Shown here piece after piece: positions 8,012-16,320 of a DNA stretch of 64,000 bases. The notes under the pieces were generated by a model. It saw only the letters and a program-made list of their open reading frames with translations, was not told where the DNA came from and ran no database searches. The DNA comes from Variovorax dokdonensis (GTDB lineage: Bacteria; Pseudomonadota; Gammaproteobacteria; Burkholderiales; Burkholderiaceae_C). The stretch covers positions 62,001-126,000 of the forward strand of contig NZ_JASZYV010000006.1 in assembly GCF_030316895.1 (NCBI RefSeq), given 5' to 3'. Each line of letters opens with the position of its first letter. The stretch's first letter is position 1. A program made the translations under genes and the position numbers.

Positions 8012-8905
8012 TCATGCCTGAGGCGACAGGCGCCTGCATGCGTTGAAGTGCCGGATGGCCCGCTGCTTGTTGCCCAGACGGTCGTGGATGAGCGCCAGGT
8101 TCTGATGCGCGTCCGCCAGCGTCGGGTCGAGTGCGAGGCTTGCCTCGTAGCTCGCTATCGCTTCCGGCAGCTTGCCCAGCGCCTCCAGCGCGACGGCGCG
8201 GTTGTAGTGGAGAAGCGGCGCGCGCGGGCAGCACGCGACACCCTGGGCATACAGCGCAAGGGCCTGCGCGAAGCGGCCCGATTCGCACAGCAGGTAGCCC
8301 AGGTTGGCATACGCGTCGGCATGCGTCGGCAGCAGGCGCACGACACGCCAGTACAGGCGCACTGCGGCGGCGGGGTCCGCCTCTTCGAGCGCCTCGGCCT
8401 GCTCGTAGAGTGCCTGCGCTTGTTCCGCCACGGACTCTGGCGCTGGTGCCGTTTGCGTCGGGTTCTTGCGCGGCTGGGGCCGTTCCAGCGTGCGGATGCT
8501 GCCCGTCGCGCTGCCCGCGCCTTCGGCAAAATCCATCAGCAACTGGCCGGTCTCCGCGTCCCACTGCGCACCGCCCCATCGGACCGCCACGCGGTCGCCC
8601 ACGGCCTTGATGCGCAGCGCGTCAGCCGGCGCCTCGTGCGGCAAGGCCTGCTGCAGGCGTTGCAGCGAACGCAGCAATTGCCGGGTGGGAATGCGCGCGT
8701 TGCGAAGTTCCTGCGCCGTGCGCAGCAGCACTACGTCGCGGAACGAAAAGCGCCAGGGCCTGCCCGCCCCAGGTGCGCGTTGCGGCCGCACGAAGCCCAT
8801 GGCGACAAGACGTTCCACGGAATGCCGCGACAGGCCCAGCATCTGCATGATGCCGCGCAGCGTGTAGGGATGGGTGCTGTCCAGCGAAGCCGTGGCGCTC
8901 GTCAC
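8012..8905 (-). CDS. MerR-like HTH plus TPR-repeat protein, coupled to ku
   Basis: This 297-aa protein has a MerR-type winged helix at residues 14-75 (YTLRGIMQMLGLSRHSVERLVAMGFVRP, then WRFSFRDVVLLRTAQELRNARIPTRQLLRSL), a linker, and about four TPR units from residue 165 to the end (AEALEEADPAAAVRLYWRVVRLLP; ADAYANLGYLLCESGRFAQALALYAQG; LLHYNRAVALEALGKLPEAIASY; ADAHQNLALIHDRLGNKQRAIRHF). Its ATG overlaps the ku stop codon by 4 bp, so it is translated with Ku. The combination suggests a DNA-binding scaffold or regulator for the Ku pathway, which is inference. No effector-binding domain of a classical MerR regulator is visible. Confidence 0.8.
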   Translation of the reverse strand: MTSATASLDSTHPYTLRGIMQMLGLSRHSVERLVAMGFVRPQRAPGAGRPWRFSFRDVVLLRTAQELRNARIPTRQLLRSLQRLQQALPHEAPADALRIKAVGDRVAVRWGGAQWDAETGQLLMDFAEGAGSATGSIRTLERPQPRKNPTQTAPAPESVAEQAQALYEQAEALEEADPAAAVRLYWRVVRLLPTHADAYANLGYLLCESGRFAQALALYAQGVACCPRAPLLHYNRAVALEALGKLPEAIASYEASLALDPTLADAHQNLALIHDRLGNKQRAIRHFNACRRLSPQA

Positions 8906-9879
8906 TTCTTCATGCGCGCGCCGCCGCGGGCGGCCACTGGCTCGGACTTCGGCGGTACCTTGGCCGCCGTCTTCGGTGCGCGCTTGGCGCCCTTGGCTTC
9001 GGCGACGACCGCCCCTGCACGTACAGAGGAGCCGCGTGCAGGCTTGGAGGGTGCTGCCGCTGCGTCATCGCCTTTGGCGCCGCGTGCGGGCGCAGTTCTG
9101 CCGCCACGCGACAGGCTGGCACGCAGCATTTCGGTCAGGTCGATCACCTCGGCGCCGGTGCGTTCTTCGGCCGGTTGGCTGGCCACGACCTCCTGGCCCG
9201 CGATCTTGGCGTCGATGGCCGCGAGGATCCGCTTCTTCTCTTCGTCCTGGAATTCGGCGGGGTCGTAGCTGTCGGCGGCAATCTGGTCGATGAGCTGCAG
9301 CGCCAATTGCAGTTCGGCCTTCGACGGCTCGCTCTGGTCGATGTCCAGGTCCTTGAGGGAACGCACCTCGTCCGCGTACAGCAACTGCTGCAGCACGAGG
9401 CCATCGGCAGCGGCGCGCACCTGCACCACGTATTGCTTGCCCTTCCATGCCCAGCGAGCCAACGCGCATCGGCCGCTTTCGAGCATGGCGGCCTTGAGCA
9501 GGCTGTAGGGCTTGCCGCCGCGCTTGTCCGGCGCGAGCAGGTAGGCCTTGTCGTAGAAGATCGGATCGACGGCCCGCTCGGGAATGAAGGCCACGATGTC
9601 GACCGCATGGCTGGCACCGTTTTCGAGGGCCTTGAGCTCGTCGGGCTGGAAGATGACGAAGCGGTCCTTCTCGAACTCGTAGCCCTTGACCATCTCGGAG
9701 CGCGGCACGACGGCGCCGTCCTTTTCGGAGACGTACTGCTGCTTCACGCGGGAGCCGTCCCGTGCCAGCAGGTTGAAGTGGATGGTGGCCGATGACTCCG
9801 TGGCGGAGTAAAGGCGCACTGGAATCGACACGAGGCCGAATCCAAGCGTGAGCGACGCAATCGATCGAGCTGCAGCCAT
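8902..9879 (-). CDS. ku: Non-homologous end-joining DNA-end-binding protein Ku
   Basis: This 325-aa protein forms a ring dimer that loads on double-strand DNA ends and recruits ligase LigD in bacterial NHEJ. The Ku core spans about residues 1-255 (SIASLTLGFGLVSIPVRLYSATE; EMVKGYEFEKDRFVIFQPDELKAL; ERAVDPIFYDKAYLLAPDK). It is followed by a roughly 70-residue lysine/alanine-rich tail ending ARGGARMKK, of the kind that modulates DNA binding and threading in bacterial Ku. The ATG at 9877-9879 gives the canonical N-terminus; a longer frame to 10227 overlaps the divergent gene. LigD is not in the window. The gene overlaps the downstream HTH-TPR gene. Confidence 0.95.
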   Translation of the reverse strand: MAAARSIASLTLGFGLVSIPVRLYSATESSATIHFNLLARDGSRVKQQYVSEKDGAVVPRSEMVKGYEFEKDRFVIFQPDELKALENGASHAVDIVAFIPERAVDPIFYDKAYLLAPDKRGGKPYSLLKAAMLESGRCALARWAWKGKQYVVQVRAAADGLVLQQLLYADEVRSLKDLDIDQSEPSKAELQLALQLIDQIAADSYDPAEFQDEEKKRILAAIDAKIAGQEVVASQPAEERTGAEVIDLTEMLRASLSRGGRTAPARGAKGDDAAAAPSKPARGSSVRAGAVVAEAKGAKRAPKTAAKVPPKSEPVAARGGARMKK

Positions 9880-10014
9880 GTGGCAAGCCTCCGGATGGGC
9901 GCGATTCCTCGCGCAGGGCAAGAGGCGCAGCTTAAGCGCAAGGCTCGCGCGGCGGCAACTGTCGGCGTTGCGCCACCGACACGCGGCGCGCCGTTGGGGC
10001 ATAGTCAGACCTCG

Positions 10015-10815
10015 ATGAACATGCCCACCGTCGACAGCCAGACTCCGCCGTTGGTCACGGTGGTCACCGCTTGCGGCGGCAATCCGCTGCTCGAACGCTG
10101 CGTGGCGTCGGTGGCGGCGCAAACCTGGCCCAGGGTCCAGCACCTGCTCATGGCCGATGGCCCTGGCCGCCACCAGATGGTGCGCGAGACCCTGGCCCGC
10201 GCGCCCACCGGCCTGGAATCGGGCCATCGACGCGAGCTGATCGAGCTACCCTACGCCGTCGGCGTCGACCGCTGGGCGGGCCATCGCATCTACGGCGCCG
10301 GCACATTCCTCGGCGATGGCGACTACTTCGCGTTCTTGGACGACGACAACGCCTATCTGCCCGAGCACATCGCCGACTGCATGGCCGTCATCGAAAGCGG
10401 CAGACCCTGGACTTACGCGCTGCGCAACATCGTGGACGAACAGCACCGCTTCATCTGCCGCGACGAGTGCGAAAGCCTGGGCCGCTGGCCAAGCGTGCTG
10501 GACGAGCAGGACTACATGATCGACGTCAACTGCTACTTCCTGCCGCGCCGACTCGCCTTGCAGATCGCACCGCTCTGGTTCCGGCGCTATCGCGAGCCCG
10601 GCCAGATGGAGATCGACCGTGTGATCTGCCGCGCCCTTCTGAGCATCGCACCGGAGGTGGACGGCACCTATCGCCACACGGTGAACTACCGGGTTGGCAA
10701 CTCGCCGCTGTCGGTCAGGCCGGATTTCTTCATCCAGGGCAACGCACGCATGCTGGCGCGCTACGCCGGGAAGTTGCCCTGGGCGCGCGAGGCAACCGAC
10801 CGGCCCGAGCAATGA
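10015..10815 (+). CDS. Family 2-like glycosyltransferase
   Basis: This 266-aa GT-A enzyme opens with the nucleotide-binding strand PLVTVVTACGGNPLLERCVASVAAQTW and carries an acidic metal-binding motif FLDDDNAYLPEH at residues 107-118. These are typical of inverting family 2 transferases that use nucleotide-sugars. There are no TM helices, so it is cytoplasmic or peripheral. The ATG at 10021 is an alternative start. Its stop lies 9 bp from the end of a convergent methyltransferase gene. That methyltransferase, a PIG-L deacetylase and an acyl-CoA dehydrogenase suggest a shared glycan- or glycolipid-tailoring task. Donor and acceptor are unknown. Confidence 0.8.
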   Translation: MNMPTVDSQTPPLVTVVTACGGNPLLERCVASVAAQTWPRVQHLLMADGPGRHQMVRETLARAPTGLESGHRRELIELPYAVGVDRWAGHRIYGAGTFLGDGDYFAFLDDDNAYLPEHIADCMAVIESGRPWTYALRNIVDEQHRFICRDECESLGRWPSVLDEQDYMIDVNCYFLPRRLALQIAPLWFRRYREPGQMEIDRVICRALLSIAPEVDGTYRHTVNYRVGNSPLSVRPDFFIQGNARMLARYAGKLPWAREATDRPEQ

Positions 10816-10824
10816 CGACTTCGT

Positions 10825-11430
10825 TCATGCCCAGCCCTCCCGCTGAGCCACTGAGCGACCGTCGCGCGACCACACCTGGAGCGTGAAGTCCGCCTCGTCG
10901 TGTCGAACGAGCGAGGTCATCTGCAGCGTCTCGTGAAGCAGCGCATGCACGGCGTCGGTCGAAAGCTGCCGGAGGTCGAAGTCCGGCTTCCAGTTGCAGC
11001 TGACCAAGGTGCCGCCATCGGTCAGCGAGTCGCGGGCGCGGATCGCAACCTGCGATAGCGCATCTCTGGAAAGGAAGTAGCCGATCTCGCTCAGCACCAC
11101 CAGATCGAAGCGCGCCGTCTGCGGCCATTGGCTTGGCAGCTGGTGCGTCTCGATGCGCACATGGGACAGGTGCGCCGTGCGCCTGTGGGCGACTTCGCAA
11201 GCACCGGGGTCGAAGTCGCTGGCCAGGAGCGCGTCGCAACGCTCGGCCAGCCGAACCGTGAGTTCGGCGGCGCCACAGCCGGGCTCGTAGGCGTGGTGAT
11301 AGCGCTGTTGGGGCAGCGCCGCCAGCAGCACCTGTCGCTTGCGCTCTTCGTACCAGCGTGTGCGAAGGCCGTATGGGTCTTCGTCGCGACCGTACATGGC
11401 GGCGAAGTAGCCGTGCAGGTCATCCGTCAT
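10825..11430 (-). CDS. NodS-like class I SAM-dependent methyltransferase
   Basis: This 201-aa Rossmann methyltransferase has motif I EPGCGAAELTVRLAERC at residues 49-65, the acidic SAM-ribose residue in ASDFDPGACEVA, motif IV-like FDLVVLSEIGYFL and motif VI-like LTDGGTLVSCNW. The N-terminus (YGRDEDPYGLRTRWYEERKRQVLLAAL) resembles the NodS family, whose founding member N-methylates the deacetylated glucosamine of Nod factors. It overlaps the upstream PIG-L deacetylase gene by 11 bp in another frame. This supports successive de-N-acetylation and methylation of one sugar, as an inference. The ATG at 11428-11430 gives the family N-terminus. Confidence 0.82.
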   Translation of the reverse strand: MTDDLHGYFAAMYGRDEDPYGLRTRWYEERKRQVLLAALPQQRYHHAYEPGCGAAELTVRLAERCDALLASDFDPGACEVAHRRTAHLSHVRIETHQLPSQWPQTARFDLVVLSEIGYFLSRDALSQVAIRARDSLTDGGTLVSCNWKPDFDLRQLSTDAVHALLHETLQMTSLVRHDEADFTLQVWSRDGRSVAQREGWA

Positions 11431-12190
11431 GGGCGAAGAACACCTCGAAGGGACGCGCCGCGCGCGCGACGATGCTCGGTCGGAGCACGGGGCCGCGCCC
11501 GGTGGACGGGTCGGGATGAAGTTGGCTCGCATGCGCCTGCACCGCTCGCTGCTTGCGCTCGCGCGTGGCCAGGTCCAAGGGCAGCCGGCGTGCACGCGAC
11601 CATGGCCAGCGCTCGTCGGATGGCAGGCACCAGTGCCAGGCCCAGACGGGCGCCTCGAACAGTCGCACATGGCGCCGAGCGGCCGCCTCGGCCACGGCTT
11701 GCGCGGTTTCTTCGTGGTCGGGATGGCCGTCCCATCGCCAGGTGGTGACGACGCGATCGCCGGGCGCGAACAGTTGGCAGAGCCGACGCACCAGCGTGGC
11801 TCGATGCACGGCGATCGCGCCATCGGGAAGATGCAGGCGCAAGCAAGCGCTCCTCACACCGAGGCATCGAAGCGCGGCGCCGGATTCACGAGGACGCTGC
11901 TCCAGCAGTCGCGCCTGCGGCCAGAGGCGCGAGCCCGGATGGCTGGCGCCGCCGTCGGTCACGGCCACGACCTGAACGTCATGACCGGCCGCGGCCAGCT
12001 GCGCCATCAAGCCACCCGCGGCCAGGACTTCGTCGTCCGGATGGGGCGCCACCACGAACACGCGGCCTTCGGGCGCTGCCCAATCTTGCCAACTGGCTTG
12101 CGGCAATGCGGCCAGTTGCGGCGACGCCTGCCACTCGAACTCCGAAATCCCATCGCCAGCCTGGATGACGCGTTCGCCTAGAGCAGCCAT
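11420..12190 (-). CDS. PIG-L family de-N-acetylase
   Basis: This 256-aa protein belongs to the LmbE/PIG-L zinc hydrolases, which remove acetyl groups from N-acetylglucosaminyl substrates. It has the zinc-binding motif PHPDDE at residues 49-54 (VVAPHPDDEVLAAGG) and the third ligand motif HPDH at 155-158. The start at 12190 is chosen for the 13-bp overlap with the upstream acyl-CoA dehydrogenase; longer frames have no similarity. It overlaps the next methyltransferase gene by 11 bp. In other bacteria I recall PIG-L and such a methyltransferase as one fused protein, which agrees with joint action here. Confidence 0.87.
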   Translation of the reverse strand: MAALGERVIQAGDGISEFEWQASPQLAALPQASWQDWAAPEGRVFVVAPHPDDEVLAAGGLMAQLAAAGHDVQVVAVTDGGASHPGSRLWPQARLLEQRPRESGAALRCLGVRSACLRLHLPDGAIAVHRATLVRRLCQLFAPGDRVVTTWRWDGHPDHEETAQAVAEAAARRHVRLFEAPVWAWHWCLPSDERWPWSRARRLPLDLATRERKQRAVQAHASQLHPDPSTGRGPVLRPSIVARAARPFEVFFAHDG

Positions 12191-13179
12191 GCCGCCGACC
12201 CCTTGTTCTGCGACAGCCGGCCCAGCGTCGCCAGATCGCGCTCGGCGTGGCCCTGGCGCAGGAAAACCGGCAGATCGGCCATGCGGCGGGCGAAGCGCGC
12301 ATCGCGACACAATGGTGTGGCGCCAAAGGCTCGGCCGGCGTGTCGCATGACGGCTTCAGCCGACAGCTCCACGGCCGCCCGCACACGCAGCGCGACTTGC
12401 TGCGCGTCGTCCTGGGGATGGGCATCGATCCATGCGGCTGCCTCCCGCAAGACCGCGGCACCGGCGTCGAGCGCCACCTCCATGGCGCCGCGATGCGCCA
12501 GCCGATGCGGGTCCGCGTTGTCGCGCGTCATGTCCCGGCACCACTGAACCAGCCCTGCCGCCCCGCCCCACCAGCAGGCGGCAATGCCCGCTCCGCCCTG
12601 CCAGAAGCCGGGGCGAGCCACGTAGGTGCCTGGCCGACCGACGGGCGTCGCCACGGCATTCTCGAAGCGAACGTCGACGCTGGCGCTGCCCGCCATGCCG
12701 ACCGCCTCCCATCCGACGCGCGTGACATGAACGCCTGGCTGATCAAGGGCGACTGCGGCCAGGCAGGGCTCGCCATGTGCGTTCCAGCAACTGACGACGG
12801 CATGCGTCAGCGAGCCGGCGCCGGAACACCAAGCCTTGGTACCCCACAGGCGTGCGCCGCCTGGACCCTGGCCCACCAACTCGACCCGCGCATCCCGAGG
12901 TTCTGCGCACCAGGTTCCCCAACGGCTGCCTTGAGCGGGGGCCGGTCCATCCAACTCGCCGAGGATGGCCAACGCATCGGTGTGGCCTTCATACAGCTTG
13001 ACCAGCGACAGGTCGACCGCCGCGACGGCGGCGAGCATTCGCCAACGTCCCAATGTGTCGCTGCCGGGTGGTGGAAGACGATCCATACCCCGCTCGACCA
13101 ACGCCCGCAGGCCATCCGCCGGCTTGTCGCTAGGCGCCAGGAAGGACAGGTCGGCAGGATGCTGGGGCAGGCTCGGCAT
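12178..13179 (-). CDS. Atypical short acyl-CoA dehydrogenase-like flavoprotein
   Basis: This 333-aa protein keeps the acyl-CoA dehydrogenase plan: an N-terminal helical part, a beta domain with WGTKAWCSGAGSLTHAVVSC and GMAGSASVDVRFENA, and a C-terminal helical bundle ending FLRQGHAERDLATLG. It is about 50 residues shorter than common family members, and I see no canonical YEGT catalytic-base motif, so it may act on a non-standard substrate or be an oxygenase- or oxidase-like relative. The start at 13179 has GGAG 9 bp upstream on the minus strand. It is the first gene of the dehydrogenase/PIG-L/methyltransferase operon. Confidence 0.75.
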   Translation of the reverse strand: MPSLPQHPADLSFLAPSDKPADGLRALVERGMDRLPPPGSDTLGRWRMLAAVAAVDLSLVKLYEGHTDALAILGELDGPAPAQGSRWGTWCAEPRDARVELVGQGPGGARLWGTKAWCSGAGSLTHAVVSCWNAHGEPCLAAVALDQPGVHVTRVGWEAVGMAGSASVDVRFENAVATPVGRPGTYVARPGFWQGGAGIAACWWGGAAGLVQWCRDMTRDNADPHRLAHRGAMEVALDAGAAVLREAAAWIDAHPQDDAQQVALRVRAAVELSAEAVMRHAGRAFGATPLCRDARFARRMADLPVFLRQGHAERDLATLGRLSQNKGSAAWLL

Positions 13180-13280
13180 GACAACTCCGAGCATCGCCCG
13201 CACCGAGGGTGGATCGTGTCAGCACGCCGCCCCACGCGATGTAGGCGCGAGCGTGAGCCGGCCTCAGCCTTTCTGCTCTT

Positions 13281-13991
13281 TCAGCGGCAGGTGCCCGATT
13301 CCGCCGTGGCGGCCGTGCGTCCATCGGCCAGCGCCGCGATGCCGCGCGCAACCGAGCCGGCCAGTTGCGAGGTGATGCGCCGGGTGGCCAGTGCGACGCC
13401 ATCGACGCCATTCGCGGCCGGCGCCTCGAAGCGCTGGCTGCATGCCAGAGCGCGCCCGTCGGTGTCGGTGCGGCGCAAAGTCCAGTTGAAAGACGCCCTC
13501 ACCTGCCCGTCCGGCTGTGCGTCGTAGTCCAGCATTTGCACCGCGACACGGTAGACCGTCTGCTCGCGCGGCGCCGTCGTGCGGCTGAGGTCCAAGGCGC
13601 CCAGACGCCCGGCCACACCGGCCGCCAGAGCGTCGCGCATCTCGCTTTCGAAGGTGGAGGTCCAGCGCGCTTCTTCCAGGATGTGCGCCCTGCCCTCGGC
13701 GTCGCCCGACTGGCGCACCACCAATTGCGGGCGCGCCCAGCGCTGGGCCATCTGGATGGGGGCGACATCGATGGCAAGCGGAGCGCGCGTGGGCGCACCG
13801 CCAATCACCTCTGCCGCCGCCACGGGCTCGGCCAGCGTGTAGTACGTGGGCGGCTTGGCACTGGCGCAGGCGCCCAGAACAAGCGCGGCACCGATGCCGA
13901 GCGACGCGAGCGCGAGGCGCCCTGCCGCGTACCGCGCGGGATGCGATGGTTCTTGCCTGGCGCGTTGGGTTGGCGCAGCTGCGGTCGTCAT
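13281..13991 (-). CDS. pqiC: PqiC-type outer-membrane lipoprotein (ABC-type transport auxiliary)
   Basis: This 236-aa lipoprotein has a signal sequence (LALASLGIGAALVLGAC) with lipobox LGAC and lipidated Cys42. It is followed by the DUF330/ABC-type auxiliary domain starting KPPTYYTLAEP, which is the hallmark of PqiC/YmbA. In E. coli PqiC sits in the outer membrane and docks the PqiB needle, completing a lipid path across the periplasm. The start ATG overlaps the pqiB stop (ATGA), placing it last in the pqiA-pqiA-pqiB-pqiC operon. The N-terminus before the hydrophobic core is longer than usual (about 24 residues). Confidence 0.88.
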   Translation of the reverse strand: MTTAAAPTQRARQEPSHPARYAAGRLALASLGIGAALVLGACASAKPPTYYTLAEPVAAAEVIGGAPTRAPLAIDVAPIQMAQRWARPQLVVRQSGDAEGRAHILEEARWTSTFESEMRDALAAGVAGRLGALDLSRTTAPREQTVYRVAVQMLDYDAQPDGQVRASFNWTLRRTDTDGRALACSQRFEAPAANGVDGVALATRRITSQLAGSVARGIAALADGRTAATAESGTCR

Positions 13992-15634
13992 TTCTTCAAG
14001 TCCTCCGGCTTGCCGCGCAGCAGCGACTCGGGGTGCTGCTCCAGGTAGTCGGTGAGTACGCGCAGCGAACTGGCGGCGCGGGTGAGTTCCTGCAAGGTCT
14101 GGCGCATGTCTTGTTGAAGCGGCGAGTCCTCGCGCAGCGTGCGCTGCGCCGTGTCGAGCGTGCGGCGCACGTCCTTCATGGCCGCCAGCAGTTCGGGCGA
14201 GACGTCCTTGTTGAGCGTGCGGCCCAGGCCTTCCACTTCGACCAGTGTCCGGTTGAGCGACGCGAGCGCCTTGCGAGCATCGTTGCCGATCTCTTCGTAA
14301 GGCACCTTGTTGAGCTTGGTGACGATCTCCTGCACCTGCGCCTGGATGTCGTCCAGGCTGTTGGGAATGGTGGGCAGTTCCATGGTCGAGTGGGTGGCGT
14401 CGAAGTCCACCTTGGCCGCCTTGGGGAAGAAGTCGAGCGCGACGTAGATCTGCCCAGTCAGCAGGTTGCCCACGCGCAGTTGTGCGCGCAGGCCCCGGTT
14501 GACCAGGAATTGCACGCGCTGGTCCGGTCCCCATTTGTCGTCCTGGTCGTCGTCCTTCGAGTGCCGCCGCAGGCGATCGGGGTAGATCTCGGCGTAGACG
14601 GGCATGCGGAACTGGCGCTTCTCGCGATCGAACTCCACCCCGATCGACTTGACCTCGCCAATCACGATGCCGCGGAAATCGATGGGCGCGCCGGGCACCA
14701 GTCCGCGCAGCGACTGGTTGAAATACATCAGCACGTTGCGCGCCGGACCATCCGGCTGCCGCATGGCGGTGTTCTCGTCGGAGGCCAGCACGAATTCGGT
14801 GTTCTCCACCGCGACGGGGCCGGGATCGTCCTCAGGCGCCCGGAACGCGATGCCGCCGAGCAAGACCGTGGCGAGCGCCTGCGTTCGCAGCGACAGGCCG
14901 CTGGCATTGAGCTGCACATCCACGCCGCTCGCATGCCAGAAGCGCGTGTTCACGCCCACGAAGCGGTCGTACGGGGTGTTGACGAACACGCGGATCGTCA
15001 CGCCCCGACCGTCCTCGTCCAGGGTGTAGGAAGCCACCTGCCCCACCTCGATGCGCCGGAAATAGACGGGTGTGCCGATGTCGACCGAGCCGGCGTCCTT
15101 GGCGTGCAGGACGAACTGGCGTCCGGTGGTTCCCTTGACGATGATGGGTGGCTGCTCGAGGCCCTTGAACTCGCTGGAAGTCTCTTCCGACTCGCCGGCG
15201 TCGGCGCCGATGTAGGCCCCGGACAGCAGCGTGCCCAGGCCGGAGATGCCGCTGGAACCCAGGCGCGGTCGCACCACCCAGAAGCGCGTGTCGGCGGCGG
15301 TGAAGCCTTCGGCATCCTTTCGCAACTGCACCCGCACGCGCACGGCGAGCCGGTCCCGCGTCAGCCGGATCGACTGCACGGTCCCGATCTCGACTTCCTT
15401 GTACTTGACGGCCGTCTTTCCCGCCTCCAGGCCCTCGGCGGTGAGGAAGGTGATCTCGATCTCCGGCCCCTGTTCGCGCAGGATGCGGGCAATCAGGAAC
15501 ACCCCGACGAGTGCCGCGACGATGGGAATCAACCAGATCAGCGAGGGCAGCCAGTTGCGGCGGCGTTCGACCACGGGCTCCGGAAGCCGGTCTGGTGAGG
15601 GTTCTGGGGTCGCGACGGGTTTCTCTTCACTCAT
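13988..15634 (-). CDS. pqiB: MCE-domain lipid transport tunnel protein PqiB
   Basis: This 548-aa protein has a cytoplasmic start, one TM helix (about 29-50, SLIWLIPIVAALVGVFLIARI) and three tandem MCE domains (openings EITFLTAEGLEAGKTAVKYKE, near 55; QFVLHAKDAGSVDIGTPVYFRRIEVG, near 170; and RNVLMYFNQSLRGLVPGAPIDFRGIVIG, near 290). A long C-terminal helix follows (TIPNSLDDIQAQVQEIVTKL...), which builds the coiled-coil needle. Stacked hexameric MCE rings make a channel for lipids between inner and outer membrane. It overlaps pqiA on one side and pqiC on the other by 4 bp each. Confidence 0.93.
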   Translation of the reverse strand: MSEEKPVATPEPSPDRLPEPVVERRRNWLPSLIWLIPIVAALVGVFLIARILREQGPEIEITFLTAEGLEAGKTAVKYKEVEIGTVQSIRLTRDRLAVRVRVQLRKDAEGFTAADTRFWVVRPRLGSSGISGLGTLLSGAYIGADAGESEETSSEFKGLEQPPIIVKGTTGRQFVLHAKDAGSVDIGTPVYFRRIEVGQVASYTLDEDGRGVTIRVFVNTPYDRFVGVNTRFWHASGVDVQLNASGLSLRTQALATVLLGGIAFRAPEDDPGPVAVENTEFVLASDENTAMRQPDGPARNVLMYFNQSLRGLVPGAPIDFRGIVIGEVKSIGVEFDREKRQFRMPVYAEIYPDRLRRHSKDDDQDDKWGPDQRVQFLVNRGLRAQLRVGNLLTGQIYVALDFFPKAAKVDFDATHSTMELPTIPNSLDDIQAQVQEIVTKLNKVPYEEIGNDARKALASLNRTLVEVEGLGRTLNKDVSPELLAAMKDVRRTLDTAQRTLREDSPLQQDMRQTLQELTRAASSLRVLTDYLEQHPESLLRGKPEDLKK

Positions 15635-16320
15635 TGAGGATGTGCAATTGCTTGGTGCGCGAGCGGTGTTGCATTGTCGGGGACGGGCGCGTCGTCCCAG
15701 GTCAGGCGCGGATCGAAGCTCAGGGACGCGAGCATCGTCAGTACCACCACGCCGCCGAACGCCGCGATGCCGACACCCGCCCTGATTTCCGCGAAACCGT
15801 GGATCTGCACCAGGCCCGTCAGCAGGGAGACGACGAACACGTCCAGCATCGACCACCGCCCGATGAACTCGACGATCCGATGCAGCTTGGCCCGCTCTTC
15901 CCGGCGCCAACGGCTGTGCCGGGCCGCGGCGATCGCCAGCAGGGCCAGCACCACCAGCTTGAACAGCGGCACCAGGAAGCTGGCCACGAAGATGATGACC
16001 GCCAGCCCCCAGGCACCGGTGACCCAGAAGTAGATGATCCCGCTCATGATCGTGTCGTACTGCGTGCCGAACAACGACCGGGTGACCATCACGGGCAGCA
16101 GGTTGGCAGGCAGGTACAGGATGGCCGCCGCAATGAGCAACGCCCAGGTGCGCCGAAGGCTGTCGGTCTTGCGCCGGTGCAGGTGCGTGCCGCAGCGGCC
16201 GCAGGCCTGGCCGACCTGCGCCCCGCGCCACACGGTGCCGCAGTGGTGGCAGGCCAGCAGGCCGCATTGCGAGGCGGTGCGATAGTCCGTGCCGCCCTGC
16301 GCGGCGCGGGCCTGCGTCAT
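15631..16320 (-). CDS. pqiA: PqiA-type membrane protein, second half
   Basis: This 229-aa inner-membrane protein begins with a rubredoxin-like zinc segment (CGLLACHHCGTVWRG...CGRCGTHLHRR), then four TM helices with RTWALLIAAAILYLPANLLPVM and FLVPLFKLVVLALLAI. It corresponds to one of the two PqiA domains that are fused in E. coli PqiA. PqiA is the membrane partner feeding lipids to the PqiB tunnel. It overlaps the upstream pqiA-like gene by 4 bp and pqiB by 4 bp, so the three are co-translated. Confidence 0.88.
   Translation of the reverse strand: MTQARAAQGGTDYRTASQCGLLACHHCGTVWRGAQVGQACGRCGTHLHRRKTDSLRRTWALLIAAAILYLPANLLPVMVTRSLFGTQYDTIMSGIIYFWVTGAWGLAVIIFVASFLVPLFKLVVLALLAIAAARHSRWRREERAKLHRIVEFIGRWSMLDVFVVSLLTGLVQIHGFAEIRAGVGIAAFGGVVVLTMLASLSFDPRLTWDDAPVPDNATPLAHQAIAHPQ

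Noticed and set aside
9880..10227. N-terminal extension of Ku
   Set aside because: It would overlap the divergent glycosyltransferase gene; the Ku fold starts exactly at ATG 9879.
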